NCBI RefSeq assembly: GCF_022095675.1
Contig: NZ_JAHYSG010000069.1
Coordinates: forward strand, 1 to 64,000
Length of the DNA: 64,000 bases
Direction: 5' to 3'
Source of the DNA: Dactylosporangium sp. AC04546
GTDB taxonomy: Bacteria > Actinomycetota > Actinomycetes > Mycobacteriales > Micromonosporaceae
The notes under the pieces are model-generated. The model made no database searches, was not told the DNA's origin, and saw only the letters and a program-made list of their open reading frames with translations. Numbering within the stretch: the first letter of the stretch is position 1; every line of letters begins with the position of its first letter. Of the stretch, positions 9,001 to 15,823 are shown piece after piece. The position numbers were made by a program, and so were the translations under genes.

Positions 9001-9098
9001 CGCAGGTTGGCGGGGACGGCCGGTAGCGGCTCCAGCTCGGTGTACGCCCCCGAGCCGACCAGGACCGCCCGCGAGCGATGGGGGTCGGGCAGCGTCAC
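5976..9098 (-). CDS. Caspase-domain (peptidase C14) protein with helical solenoid and C-terminal PH-like domain
   Basis: About 1040 residues. The N-terminal quarter is a caspase-like fold: DPHRSRAVLVGSGAY opens the first strand, the catalytic His lies in FYYAGHG (about His86) and the catalytic Cys in LLDCCYSG (about Cys136). Residues about 270-880 are a long Ala/Leu-rich alpha-solenoid of TPR-like repeats. The C-terminal ~100 residues (LVLRAWALDDRGVLAFTDRA and onward) resemble a small bacterial PH-like beta domain. Bacterial caspase-like proteins are linked to regulated cell death and antiphage defence, but the function here is inferred. The start is uncertain: GTG 9098 begins exactly at the family's N-terminus, while the frame stays open to 9320 (ATG 9275). 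It overlaps gntR by 46 bases at the 3' end. Confidence 0.82.
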   Translation of the reverse strand: MTLPDPHRSRAVLVGSGAYTELEPLPAVPANLRALQGLLTDPRVWGLPPEHCRVVEDPASTDAIRDALHDACRDASDALVFYYAGHGVVEADGLDLYLTTPRTSLEPIHAAVRYDDVRRLIASARCASKVVLLDCCYSGLALAGAMGDATQIVDRVSIDASYVMTATAETRLALAPPGERFTAFTGELVDVLRNGLPNAAELLEMGGIYWQLVRSLTDKQRPTPQARARNLGHAIAFARNLGRVADGAVPPAAAEAPVQAPPGPPLPSGEDLRMTPARLLETAARLPAPLADGLLAANAAHRPVQEVAATLALMQPAGGRPGYRAGVEAVLAAAARRAPAEVAELVADLAELGVEGFAGRLVALGGGNDATSVVALATLLHDPAQAGLLDAAARARAGRPAELIAFIAALQTSDLAPAVDGFVTGLAGVMPAADVLALADALRDAGHDDAAFRLYSAAADALVERPAPAVAGIAAAMLHAGRSGAARALLDRLAERASNAERAQPVLLALWAEGLTAEAARLLTQCAERLTEDDLLALADELRFAGRPADGLRLLQEAGTSGERLIRFAAHLHAAGRPIDGNRLLDGRFDTLPGPDLAPVVLAVARDANETAARRLLDRASGLDSRRLAGLLHGLGRAGEHHELLAHLDRIVVDQVTLAGAAPALIHLLRLGDRAGVERLLRRARAGWFADPDAAPRAFATGGAERAGVAAVNAQVLIVFAVVAVEPLPERLLAAFLEGDGQRIDMLARQLLMAGPVVAGEFLDRLDPPTAAGLAAPLIRSAPLLRSAGLLRAYEIIERRWPGDPLTDFAAAVARRARASGVAALLAYLDGQPDGERVARMIARHALAAGDGSYRLPHEVPDSARLVQAAAWAVRSAPDLLDLVPWLVGRPASAAGVAVQAGLARWPNTGAPVEWTPGFADTVRARLRIPPDTLVLRAWALDDRGVLAFTDRAIRHAWLDEPVGELPYLAIAGGTFESPDGTSLYAELADGRALTWRLGTSAPTVRIDLAELLQGVAALIAAGEPDQSSVDGRTTSISKA

Positions 9099-9501
9099 CC
9101 GGACATTGAAGCACCGACCGGGCTCAGTCGGCGCGATCCAGGGTCGGCCAGCTCCGGGCGTCGGCGAATACGAGGGCCAGGTCGGGCCGACGTCGGCGAC
9201 CCGGCCCGGGTCGAGGCCGTGCTCGCGCGGCAGCCGGGCCGGCCGGTCGGGCGCGTCACGCCAGGCGGTGGCCATGGTTCGAGGTACAACGGTCGCAGGC
9301 CCCGGTGTCGATCCGGGCATTCCGCCGGTATGAGGGGCGGCCGAGCAGCCAACGCTCCACCTGCGTGGGGTAGCCGAGGCCGGACGGACCAGGCGGATCG
9401 GCTACGTGGTGGCGGGCGTGCCGCCGGGCATTCGCCGGGTCATGACCGCCCTCCCTGGTCTCGCTCGTCGTTGCCGGTGACGTCCAAACTAGGCCCGGAA
9501 A

Positions 9502-9539
9502 CCGGGCCGGGCAACGCGATTTCGCGTCGCCCGGCCCGG
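9502..9539 (-). terminator. Strong hairpin terminator after oxdC
   Basis: An 11-bp GC stem (CCGGGCCGGGC with its complement) is followed inward by a second 6-bp stem (ACGCGA/TCGCGT) with a two-base loop, starting ten bases after the oxdC stop. On the minus strand it is followed by a TTT run. It probably ends the mntH-oxdC transcript and separates it from the caspase gene. Confidence 0.75.
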
Positions 9540-9549
9540 GACAGCACCG

Positions 9550-10686
9550 TCAGGCCATGATGCGTTGCTTCGAGTGGGGCAGGGCGTCGATCATCGAGCG
9601 GGGGACGTTCAGCGTGTCGGCGCTGACCTGGGACGGGGTGTTCGCCATCCACTGGCTCAGGGAGATGTCCTCGAAGCGGGGGCTGCGGAACATCTCCAGG
9701 AACACCAGCGGCTCGGTGCCGGTGTTCTCCACGTAGTGGCCGTACGCGAACGGCACGTAGCCCACGTCGCCCGCCTGGTAGTTGAACGTGCGGTTGACGC
9801 CCGAGCTGGCGAAGACGCCCATGCGGCCCTGGCCGGAGATCCAGTACTGCCACTCGTCGTTCGTCGGGTGCCAGTGCAGCTCCCGCAGGCCGCCCGGGTC
9901 GATCTCGACGAGGGCGGCGCTGATCGTCTCCGAGGCGGCGAAGTTCGTCGAGTCGGTGACACGGGCCGAGCCGCCGTCGAAGCGCTCGGGGGCCTGGGCC
10001 AGCATGCGGTGCTTGAAGGTGCGGGGGACGTCGCCGGTCGGGCTGACGACCGCGTCGGACTCCAGGGGCGGCGGGACCTGGCCGCTGAAGATGTACTTCT
10101 CGCGCTCCGGCAGGTCGGCGAGCTGCTCGGGCGTCCAGCCGAAGTTCTTCGCGATGACGCTGCGGGGCGTGTGCGCGAAGTAGTCGCTGATCATGAACGT
10201 GGAGTTCTCGGAGAACATGCCGTCGTCGAAGACGAGCAGGAACTCGACGCCCTCACCGAGGGCCTGGATGTGGTGCGGCACGCCCTTCGGGAAGAACCAC
10301 AGGTCGCCCTGCTCCACGTCGTCCAGGAAGTTGCGGCCCTCCTGGTCGACGGCGCCGATGCGGCAGCTGCCGCGCAGCACGTAGGCCCACTCGGACTGCT
10401 TGTGCCAGTGCAGCTCGCGGTACGCGCCGGGGTTGAGCTTCATGTCGACCCCGGCCAGCTGGGTCGCCACCGGCAGCTCGCGCTGGGTGACCTCGCGGGT
10501 CCAGCCGCCGTCCTCGATGCGGGTGTGGGCCATCGACATCGAGAACTTCAGGTTCGGGATGGTGCCGGCGTCCTCGGCCGGCGGCACGAGCAGGTCCGGG
10601 TTCTGCCGGTCGAGCTCGACGTTGCGCGGCCCGGTGTCGGTGCCGCCCTTCCGGCCGCGCTGCGGCTGGGGAAGGTCAGTGTTCAT
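9550..10686 (-). CDS. oxdC: Oxalate decarboxylase, bicupin
   Basis: This 378-residue enzyme is predicted to convert oxalate to formate and CO2, using manganese. Both cupin domains keep metal-binding motifs: HWHKQSEWAYVLRG with FPKGVPHH in domain 1, and HWHPTNDEWQYWISGQGRMG with GHYVENTG in domain 2. The lid loop reads FSENSTF, the SENST sequence that in Bacillus OxdC marks a decarboxylase rather than an oxidase. Length matches B. subtilis OxdC (385). No signal peptide is seen, so it is cytoplasmic. The ATG has an AAAGGA ribosome-binding site and lies inside the end of the upstream 66-residue ORF, itself coupled to the NRAMP transporter. Confidence 0.93.
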   Translation of the reverse strand: MNTDLPQPQRGRKGGTDTGPRNVELDRQNPDLLVPPAEDAGTIPNLKFSMSMAHTRIEDGGWTREVTQRELPVATQLAGVDMKLNPGAYRELHWHKQSEWAYVLRGSCRIGAVDQEGRNFLDDVEQGDLWFFPKGVPHHIQALGEGVEFLLVFDDGMFSENSTFMISDYFAHTPRSVIAKNFGWTPEQLADLPEREKYIFSGQVPPPLESDAVVSPTGDVPRTFKHRMLAQAPERFDGGSARVTDSTNFAASETISAALVEIDPGGLRELHWHPTNDEWQYWISGQGRMGVFASSGVNRTFNYQAGDVGYVPFAYGHYVENTGTEPLVFLEMFRSPRFEDISLSQWMANTPSQVSADTLNVPRSMIDALPHSKQRIMA

Positions 10687-10876
10687 CGCGGTGGTCCTTT
10701 CGTACGGTCGGGAACAGGGCTCGGACCTGGGCACGGCCGCCCCGGAGGCCGACGGCGACGGGGATGGCCGCACAGGCGAACAGCAGTGACAGGGTGGTGA
10801 CGGGCGGCGCTCCGGCGCCGGCGGAGACCAGCGCGGCCGCCGCGAAGCCGCCGAGCTTGGCGCGGACAGCGTTCAC
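10676..10876 (-). CDS. Small membrane protein between mntH and oxdC
   Basis: This 66-residue ORF starts at a GTG overlapping the transporter stop (GTGA) and ends 11 bases inside oxdC. It holds a hydrophobic region (GGFAAAALVSAGAG, then TTLSLLFACAAIPVAVGL), which could form one or two membrane spans, followed by a basic tail (RGGRAQVRALFPTVRKDH). I recognise no family. Exact coupling to both neighbours argues that it is real. A role as a partner of the transporter is speculation; it could also be a translational bridge. Confidence 0.5.
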   Translation of the reverse strand: MNAVRAKLGGFAAAALVSAGAGAPPVTTLSLLFACAAIPVAVGLRGGRAQVRALFPTVRKDHRDEH

Positions 10877-12126
10877 GACAGGAACAGCAGCGGCAGGGAC
10901 AGCCCGACGACGGCCACGACGAGGCTCGCGCCCATCGCGATCCGCGTGGTCGCGACCGCGTTGACGAGCCGGCCCATGAGGGCGCCGTCGCGGCAGAAGT
11001 GGACCAGCAGGAACAGCGCCACGGGGATGCCGAGCGAGATGACGATCTGGCTGACGACGAGCAGGGTGCTCAGCGGTGCGCCGAGGAGCAGGGCCAGCAC
11101 CGCGGGCGCCATGGTCAGCAGGCGCCTGCAGTACATCGGGATCCCCCGCCCCAGGAAGCCCTGCATGATGACGTCCCCCGCGAGGGTCCCGATGCCCGAC
11201 GACGACACACCCGACGTCAGCAGCGCGACGGCGAACGCCAGGGCCGCCGCACCGCCGACGCGCGCCGCCAGCTCGGCGTGCGCCGCGTGCAGGTCGCCGG
11301 TCCACGTGCCGCCGGTGAGCGAGCCGAGGCCCGCGCCGAGGGCGATCATCGCGACGTTGATGAGGGCGGCGGTACCGAGGGCAAGCCCGCAGTCCAGCCG
11401 CAGCGCACGGCGGACCAGCCCGGGCCGGCGGCGGGCCACGGCGGCGGAGCGGCCCGGCTGCTGCGCGAGGGACGAGTGCAGGTAGATGGCGTGCGGCATG
11501 ACGGTCGCGCCGACGATGCCCAGGGCGATGAGGACGGATTCGGTACCGCTGAGCCGGGGCACCAGGCCGCCGGCCATACCGGCAGCCGACTGGTGGCCGA
11601 CGGCGAGCAGGTCGTAGCCGATCCCGGCGCCGATGAGCACCAGCGCGGCGGCCGTGGCCAGCTCGAACCGGCGGGTCCGGCCGCGCCGGCGCAGCTCCAG
11701 CAGCAGCAGCGACAGCCCGGCGGTGACGAGCGCGGACAGCGCGACCGGCATCCCGAACAGCAGCTGCAGGCCGATCGCGGCGCCGACGAACTCGGCCAGG
11801 TCGGTGGCCAGCACCACCAGCTCGGCCTGCAGCCACAGCAGCCGGTTGCCCCACCTGGGGAAGCGTTCCCGGCACAGCTCGGGCAGGCTGCGGCCGGTGG
11901 CGGTGCCGAGCTTGGCCGCCTGGAACTGCACGAGCATGGCCACGGCGCTGGCGGCGACGACGACCCAGACGAGCAGGTAGCCGGAGGTGGCCCCGGCCGC
12001 GAGGTTCGTGGCGACGTTACCGGGATCGACGTACGCGATGGAGGCGACGATCGCGGGCCCCATCAGCGGCACCATGCGGGATCTGGGTCGGGCCGGCGCC
12101 GGCCGGGAACGGATGATCGCCGTCAC
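10873..12126 (-). CDS. mntH: NRAMP-family divalent metal (Mn/Fe) transporter
   Basis: An integral membrane proton-coupled Mn(II)/Fe(II) importer of about 417 residues and 11 predicted spans. The metal-binding DPGN motif of helix 1 is present (AYVDPGNVATN), as is the helix-6 signature MPHAIYLHSS. The helix-8 segment ALLTSGVSSSGIGTLAG also fits the family. The start is uncertain: GTG 12126 or ATG 12075. Longer versions of the frame run through the tRNA-Ser gene and are not credible. The gene begins 48 bases after the tRNA cluster on the same strand and is coupled to the small ORF and the Mn-dependent oxalate decarboxylase, so supplying Mn to OxdC is a plausible role. Confidence 0.9.
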   Translation of the reverse strand: MTAIIRSRPAPARPRSRMVPLMGPAIVASIAYVDPGNVATNLAAGATSGYLLVWVVVAASAVAMLVQFQAAKLGTATGRSLPELCRERFPRWGNRLLWLQAELVVLATDLAEFVGAAIGLQLLFGMPVALSALVTAGLSLLLLELRRRGRTRRFELATAAALVLIGAGIGYDLLAVGHQSAAGMAGGLVPRLSGTESVLIALGIVGATVMPHAIYLHSSLAQQPGRSAAVARRRPGLVRRALRLDCGLALGTAALINVAMIALGAGLGSLTGGTWTGDLHAAHAELAARVGGAAALAFAVALLTSGVSSSGIGTLAGDVIMQGFLGRGIPMYCRRLLTMAPAVLALLLGAPLSTLLVVSQIVISLGIPVALFLLVHFCRDGALMGRLVNAVATTRIAMGASLVVAVVGLSLPLLFLS

Positions 12127-12174
12127 GGCACCAAGCGTGGCCGTGCCCCGGCACGCCGCCCTCACCTGAAGATG

Positions 12175-12260
12175 CGGAGGAGGTGGGATTCGAACCCACG
12201 GGACTCTCATCGAGCCCGCGCCGTTTCCAGCGGCGCTTCCGAAGCCGGGCCGGCTCCTCC
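12175..12260 (-). tRNA. tRNA-Ser (anticodon GGA), atypical D-arm
   Basis: The gene folds with a 7-bp acceptor stem (GGAGGAG/CTCCTCC, discriminator G), a 5-bp anticodon stem (CGCCG/CGGCG) around loop CTGGAAA (anticodon GGA), a long variable arm (GGGCTC/GAGTCC) as expected for serine, and a T-arm GTGGG-TTCGAAT-CCCAC. The D-arm is not canonical: the base at position 8 is C instead of T, and I see no proper D-stem or GG pair. No CCA is encoded. It may be degenerate or an unusual isoacceptor. Confidence 0.72.
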
Positions 12261-12271
12261 TGGTGGTACCG

Positions 12272-12344
12272 CTCCGGCGGAAGGACTCGAACCTTCACCT
12301 AGGCGCATGAACAGTGCGGTGCCCTGCCATTGGGCGACGCCGGA
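12272..12344 (-). tRNA. tRNA-Asn (anticodon GTT), atypical
   Basis: 73 nt. The acceptor stem is TCCGGCG/CGCCGGA, the D-arm GCCC-AATGGCA-GGGC, and the T-arm GAAGG-TTCGAGT-CCTTC. The anticodon loop CTGTTCA gives GTT (Asn). Two oddities: position 37 is C rather than a purine, and the first base pair of the anticodon stem is a C-C mismatch. No CCA is encoded. The gene is 11 bases from the serine gene and 5 bases from the isoleucine gene. Confidence 0.72.
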
Positions 12345-12349
12345 TCGCG

Positions 12350-12423
12350 TGTCGCCGGGTGGGGTCGAACCACCGGCCTCCGCCTTATCAGGGCGGCGCT
12401 CTGACCTGCTGAGCTACGGCGAC
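12350..12423 (-). tRNA. tRNA-Ile (anticodon GAT)
   Basis: 74 nt with a perfect cloverleaf: acceptor GTCGCCG/CGGCGAC with discriminator A, T8A9, D-arm GCTC...GAGC containing GG, anticodon stem CCGCC/GGCGG with loop CTGATAA (GAT), and T-arm GGTGG-TTCGACC-CCACC. No CCA is encoded. The acceptor and anticodon stems differ from the usual actinomycete tRNA-Ile embedded in rRNA operons, so this is probably an extra divergent copy. It is first in the Ile-Asn-Ser order of transcription. Confidence 0.85.
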
Positions 12424-12495
12424 ATGGGGTGCTGCACACGGGTTGCTGCAGGGGGTGGAACGAGAACGCCGCCCGGTCCCGGGCTCCGGGAGGGC

Positions 12496-12534
12496 GGCGC
12501 GGATGATGCCAGCGGGACTACCGCTGGCCGCGCC
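12496..12534. other. Strong stem-loop upstream of tRNA cluster
   Basis: An outer stem GGCGCG/CGCGCC encloses an 8-bp perfect stem GCCAGCGG-GACTA-CCGCTGGC, with a six-base bulge on one side. It lies in the roughly 290-bp gap between the tRNA cluster and the Imm51-like gene. No T-run follows on either strand. It could be a terminator, an attenuator or a remnant of another structured RNA. Nothing else in this gap looks coding. Confidence 0.45.
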
Positions 12535-12703
12535 ACCTCGGATTGCGGGAGGACGGGCCGGCCCAAATAATGGCGATCGCGGTCATCGCTGCCCGTCTCC
12601 CTTCCGTTCGGTGTGTCCTCCACGGTAGGGACGGCCGGCGGGCCGGGCAACGGGTTTTCCGCCGGCCCCGGACCTCCCGGACCGGGCGCGCGCACCCGGG
12701 CCG

Positions 12704-12709
12704 TACGCT
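12704..12709 (+). promoter_or_regulatory. -10 box (TACGCT) of Imm51-like gene
   Basis: TACGCT ends six bases before the ATG, so transcription would begin at or next to the start codon and give a leaderless mRNA. No Shine-Dalgarno sequence is present. The same TANNNT spacing occurs at several other genes in the window. Confidence 0.45.
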
Positions 12710-12715
12710 ACGCCG

Positions 12716-13054
12716 ATGCATCCACTCAAGCTGATCGAGACCTCGCCCGGCAAGTACTCGCTGCTGCTCAACGCGGGCACGACCGACGTCGACGGCGTCG
12801 TGGAGGAGCTCGGGCACGAGCCGGGCGGGTACTTCTGGGAGGGCGTCGCCCGGTACCTGGTCGCCCACGACAAGCCCGGCCTCGACGGGCGGTTCGGCTA
12901 CGACCCCGAGGCCGGGATGTTCTGCGCGTACGGCTCGGACCGGGCCGCCCTGAAGGAGCTCGGCGCCGCGCTGGCCGCCGTCGCCACCGACGCCGGCCGG
13001 ATCCGCGACCTCGTCCGCGCGGCCGAGGCGGAGGGCTTCGACTTCGACGACTGA
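12716..13054 (+). CDS. Imm51-family immunity-like protein
   Basis: A 112-residue soluble acidic protein resembling the Imm51 family: YSLLLNAGTTDVDGVVEELG, then GGYFWEGVARYL, then FGYDPEAGMFCAYG and a C-terminal helix ending GFDFDD. Imm51 proteins are predicted antidotes to polymorphic toxins, but many actinomycetes carry single copies with no visible toxin. No toxin gene is adjacent here; the neighbours are tRNA genes and a PBP transcribed toward it, with only nine bases between stops. The start appears leaderless. Confidence 0.75.
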   Translation: MHPLKLIETSPGKYSLLLNAGTTDVDGVVEELGHEPGGYFWEGVARYLVAHDKPGLDGRFGYDPEAGMFCAYGSDRAALKELGAALAAVATDAGRIRDLVRAAEAEGFDFDD

Positions 13055-13063
13055 GCTGCCGCC

Positions 13064-15610
13064 TCAGTTGCGACGGCTGTTCGACGGCTTCGGGCTCGGG
13101 CTGGTGGCCGGGCTCTTGCTCGGGCCGGGCTTGTCCGGGCTCCGGCTCGGGCCGGGCTGGCTCGGGTCGGTCGACGGGTTGACCGGCGGTGGGGCGCTGG
13201 CCTGCGGCGAGATGCCCGTGCCGAGCTCCTTGTCGCCGGTGTTGCGCCGGGGCGGGAAGCCGACGATCGGCATCTTCACCGCCGTGAGCGCGGCGTCGAG
13301 GAAGTCGCGCCAGATCGGGCCGGGCAGGTTGCCGCCGATGATCGGCGTGCCGCCCTTCTTGACGATCTTCTGCTCGTCCTTCTGGTTGCCGACCCACACG
13401 GCGGCGGCCAGGCCGACGGACTTCTTGCCCGGGTCGTACGCGCTGTAGCCGACCATCCACGCGTGCGCGTTGTCGGTGGTCTGGCCGAGCTGCCAGGTGC
13501 CGGTCTTGCCGGCCACCTTCCGCTTGCCGGACATGGTCAGGTTGTAGTGCTCGGGCACGCCCTGCAGCACCGCGTTGAGGTCGTCGGACATCTCCACCGT
13601 GAAGCCCGGGATGCGGACCGGCTTGATGACCTCGGCGTACGTCTTCTTCCCGCCGGTCCACACCTCCTTGAGGAAGTGGGTCTTGGCGGCCGCGCCGCGG
13701 GCGGCGAACGTGGCGATGCCACCCGCGTGGTCGAGGACGGTGACGGGGTACTGCCCGAAGGCGACCTCGTTGGAGAAGTAGTCCTTGGCGGCCGCCGCGC
13801 CGTCGACCTTGGTCAGGTCGATCCGCTTCGACTTGCCGTCGACGGTCGCCCACATCTCGGTGATGCCGGCCGCGCGGGCCGTGTCGATGACCTTGTCCCG
13901 GCCGACCAGCTCGGACAGCGCGAAGAACGGGACGTTGAGCGACTTCACGGTGACCTCTTCGAGGGTGCACCACTTGCCCGAGCCGGACTTGCAGTCGGGT
14001 GAGGTGCCCTCACCGGCGTTCTTGACCGGGTTGTTGGTCTTGAACGTGCGGCCGCTGTTCGGGAACTCCTGCGGGGACTCGCCGTTCCAGTACGAGTCGG
14101 TCCGGTAGCCGTTCATCAGGCCGGTCGCGAGCGTGTACACCTTGAACGTCGAGCCCGGCGGGTGGCCGCCGCAGCACGACGGATCGCCGTCGCCGAGCAC
14201 CGGGTCGCGGTAGTAGCCGGCGTAGTCCCCGCCGTTGCCGTTGTCGCCGCCGTAGTAGGCCTTGACCGCGCCGGTGCCCGGCTCGACCGCGACGAGCGCG
14301 GCCTGCAGGTTCGGCGGCTGGTCGAACATGTTGGACTCTTTGTTGCGGCTCGCCTCGCGCACCGCGATCTGCTGGATGCGCTGGTCGATCGTGGTGACGA
14401 TCTTCAGGCCGCCGTTGCGGATCTGGTCGAAGTTCTTCTTGCCGTCGGGGTCCTCGCCCTCGTACAGCAGCCGGCCCGTCTTGGCGTCGGTGAGCGCGGC
14501 GACCTCGCCCAGCACGTGGTGCACGATGAGGCCCTCGGGCTTGTCCATGCTGCCCGTCGTCGTGGCCGCCTGCTCCCGCGTCTGCGCCGCGGTGTTGACC
14601 TTCTCCGGGTAGGCCAGGACCTTGTCGGCCTCTTCGGCGTGCACGAAGTTGAGCTTGACCATCTGGCCCTTGATGTAGTCGAACCGCTCGTGCGCCTGCT
14701 TCGCGTCCACGGTCGGGTCGAACGGGCTGCCCTTGCCGGTGCCGTCCGGGCTCTTGATCAGCCCGGCCAGGACCACGCCCTCGGCCGGCGTGAGATCCTT
14801 CGCGGGCTTGCTGAAGTAGGCCTGCGCGGCCGCCTGGATGCCGTAGGCACCGCGGCCGAAGTAGACGATGTTGAGGTACATCTCGAGGATCTTGGGTTTT
14901 TCGTACTGCTGGTTCAGCTTGAGCGCGATGACCGCCTCGCGCAGCTTCCGGGCGTAGGTGACGCCCTCGAGCTCGGCCCACTGCCGCGCGTACTGCTGGC
15001 TGATCGTCGACGCGCCCTGCCGCTCCCCGCCGGTGACGTTGTTCCAGGCCGCCCGCAGCACGCCTTTGTAGTCGACGCCGTCGTTGGTGTAGAACGTGTT
15101 GTCCTCGGCGGCGACGACGGCCTTCTGCACGTGGTCGGGGATCTGGTCGATCGTGATGACCGTGCGGTTCTTGTCGCCGATGCGCGCCAGCGGCGTGGTG
15201 CCGTCGGCGTAGTAGATCGTCGTCGACTGCTCCATGCTGATGTCCTCGGGCAGCGCGACGGTGTCGAAGTAGTACGTCCCGGCGACCAGCCCGATGCCCG
15301 CGATCATGATGAACGCGGCGATGGAGGCGATGACGATGTTCCGCCGCCGCTTCTTGCGCCCCTTCGCCCCGGCACCGCTCGCCGGCGCCTCACCGTCCCG
15401 GCCGGCGACCCTTGCCGCACCCATCGCGACCGAGGCCCTCCCGGCCGCACTGGCCGGCGGCGGCGACACGGGCACCGAGGCCCGGGCGGCGACCGACCTG
15501 ACCGGCGGCCTGACGGCACTGTCCTGCTGGAACGGCTCGCCGGCACCTGGCCGTGGGCCAGGCACCTGCGCGCGGCCCGCGACGGGCCTCTCCGGATCGT
15601 CAATACTCAT
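13064..15610 (-). CDS. Bifunctional class A penicillin-binding protein (PBP1-type)
   Basis: An 848-residue peptidoglycan synthase. A long Pro/Ala/Arg-rich cytoplasmic tail (about 90 residues) precedes one membrane span (IVIASIAAFIMIAGIGLVAG). The GT51 domain has the catalytic Glu in AAEDNTFY, motif II GASTISQQYARQ and motif III ARKLREA. The transpeptidase domain keeps all three motifs: STFK (Ser487/Lys490), SLN and KTG. The C-terminus is a Pro/Ser-rich tail. It polymerises and crosslinks glycan strands outside the membrane. A second gene in this window (40792-42852) is a close paralog that has lost key residues. The ATG at 15610 has an AGG-containing leader. Confidence 0.93.
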   Translation of the reverse strand: MSIDDPERPVAGRAQVPGPRPGAGEPFQQDSAVRPPVRSVAARASVPVSPPPASAAGRASVAMGAARVAGRDGEAPASGAGAKGRKKRRRNIVIASIAAFIMIAGIGLVAGTYYFDTVALPEDISMEQSTTIYYADGTTPLARIGDKNRTVITIDQIPDHVQKAVVAAEDNTFYTNDGVDYKGVLRAAWNNVTGGERQGASTISQQYARQWAELEGVTYARKLREAVIALKLNQQYEKPKILEMYLNIVYFGRGAYGIQAAAQAYFSKPAKDLTPAEGVVLAGLIKSPDGTGKGSPFDPTVDAKQAHERFDYIKGQMVKLNFVHAEEADKVLAYPEKVNTAAQTREQAATTTGSMDKPEGLIVHHVLGEVAALTDAKTGRLLYEGEDPDGKKNFDQIRNGGLKIVTTIDQRIQQIAVREASRNKESNMFDQPPNLQAALVAVEPGTGAVKAYYGGDNGNGGDYAGYYRDPVLGDGDPSCCGGHPPGSTFKVYTLATGLMNGYRTDSYWNGESPQEFPNSGRTFKTNNPVKNAGEGTSPDCKSGSGKWCTLEEVTVKSLNVPFFALSELVGRDKVIDTARAAGITEMWATVDGKSKRIDLTKVDGAAAAKDYFSNEVAFGQYPVTVLDHAGGIATFAARGAAAKTHFLKEVWTGGKKTYAEVIKPVRIPGFTVEMSDDLNAVLQGVPEHYNLTMSGKRKVAGKTGTWQLGQTTDNAHAWMVGYSAYDPGKKSVGLAAAVWVGNQKDEQKIVKKGGTPIIGGNLPGPIWRDFLDAALTAVKMPIVGFPPRRNTGDKELGTGISPQASAPPPVNPSTDPSQPGPSRSPDKPGPSKSPATSPSPKPSNSRRN

Positions 15611-15823
15611 CAACCTAACAACAACTTGGGAGGCCTGCACGGTTTACACAGCTGACCTGCGGGTTTCCCGGTTATCAGGCCGCCGAGACGCGCCGATAGC
15701 CCCTGGACGCGTCGATGAACCGGCCCGGCGGCTTTGGGGGCGACCCATCGGACCACGTCGACGGCGTTCACCTTGACCGGGGTCGGCGACTCGACCAAGA
15801 CGAGCCACGAGGGTTTCCGCGGG

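Noticed and set aside
9099..9320. N-terminal extension of the caspase protein up to 9320
   Set aside because: The extra residues do not resemble the family, which starts at the segment coded from 9098. The frame is open only because of high GC. I kept it as an alternative start.
12127..12210. mntH start at 12210
   Set aside because: The frame would run through the 3' part of tRNA-Ser and encode a Pro-rich segment unlike NRAMP N-termini.
12424..12495. Possible fourth tRNA beside the Ile gene
   Set aside because: A weak T-arm-like sequence is present but lacks A58 and a matching acceptor stem.
15610..15823. Minus-strand frame from 16011 running to 15610 upstream of the PBP
   Set aside because: It overlaps a better-supported coupled ORF, and its tail has no recognisable family or start signal, although codon use is not bad.
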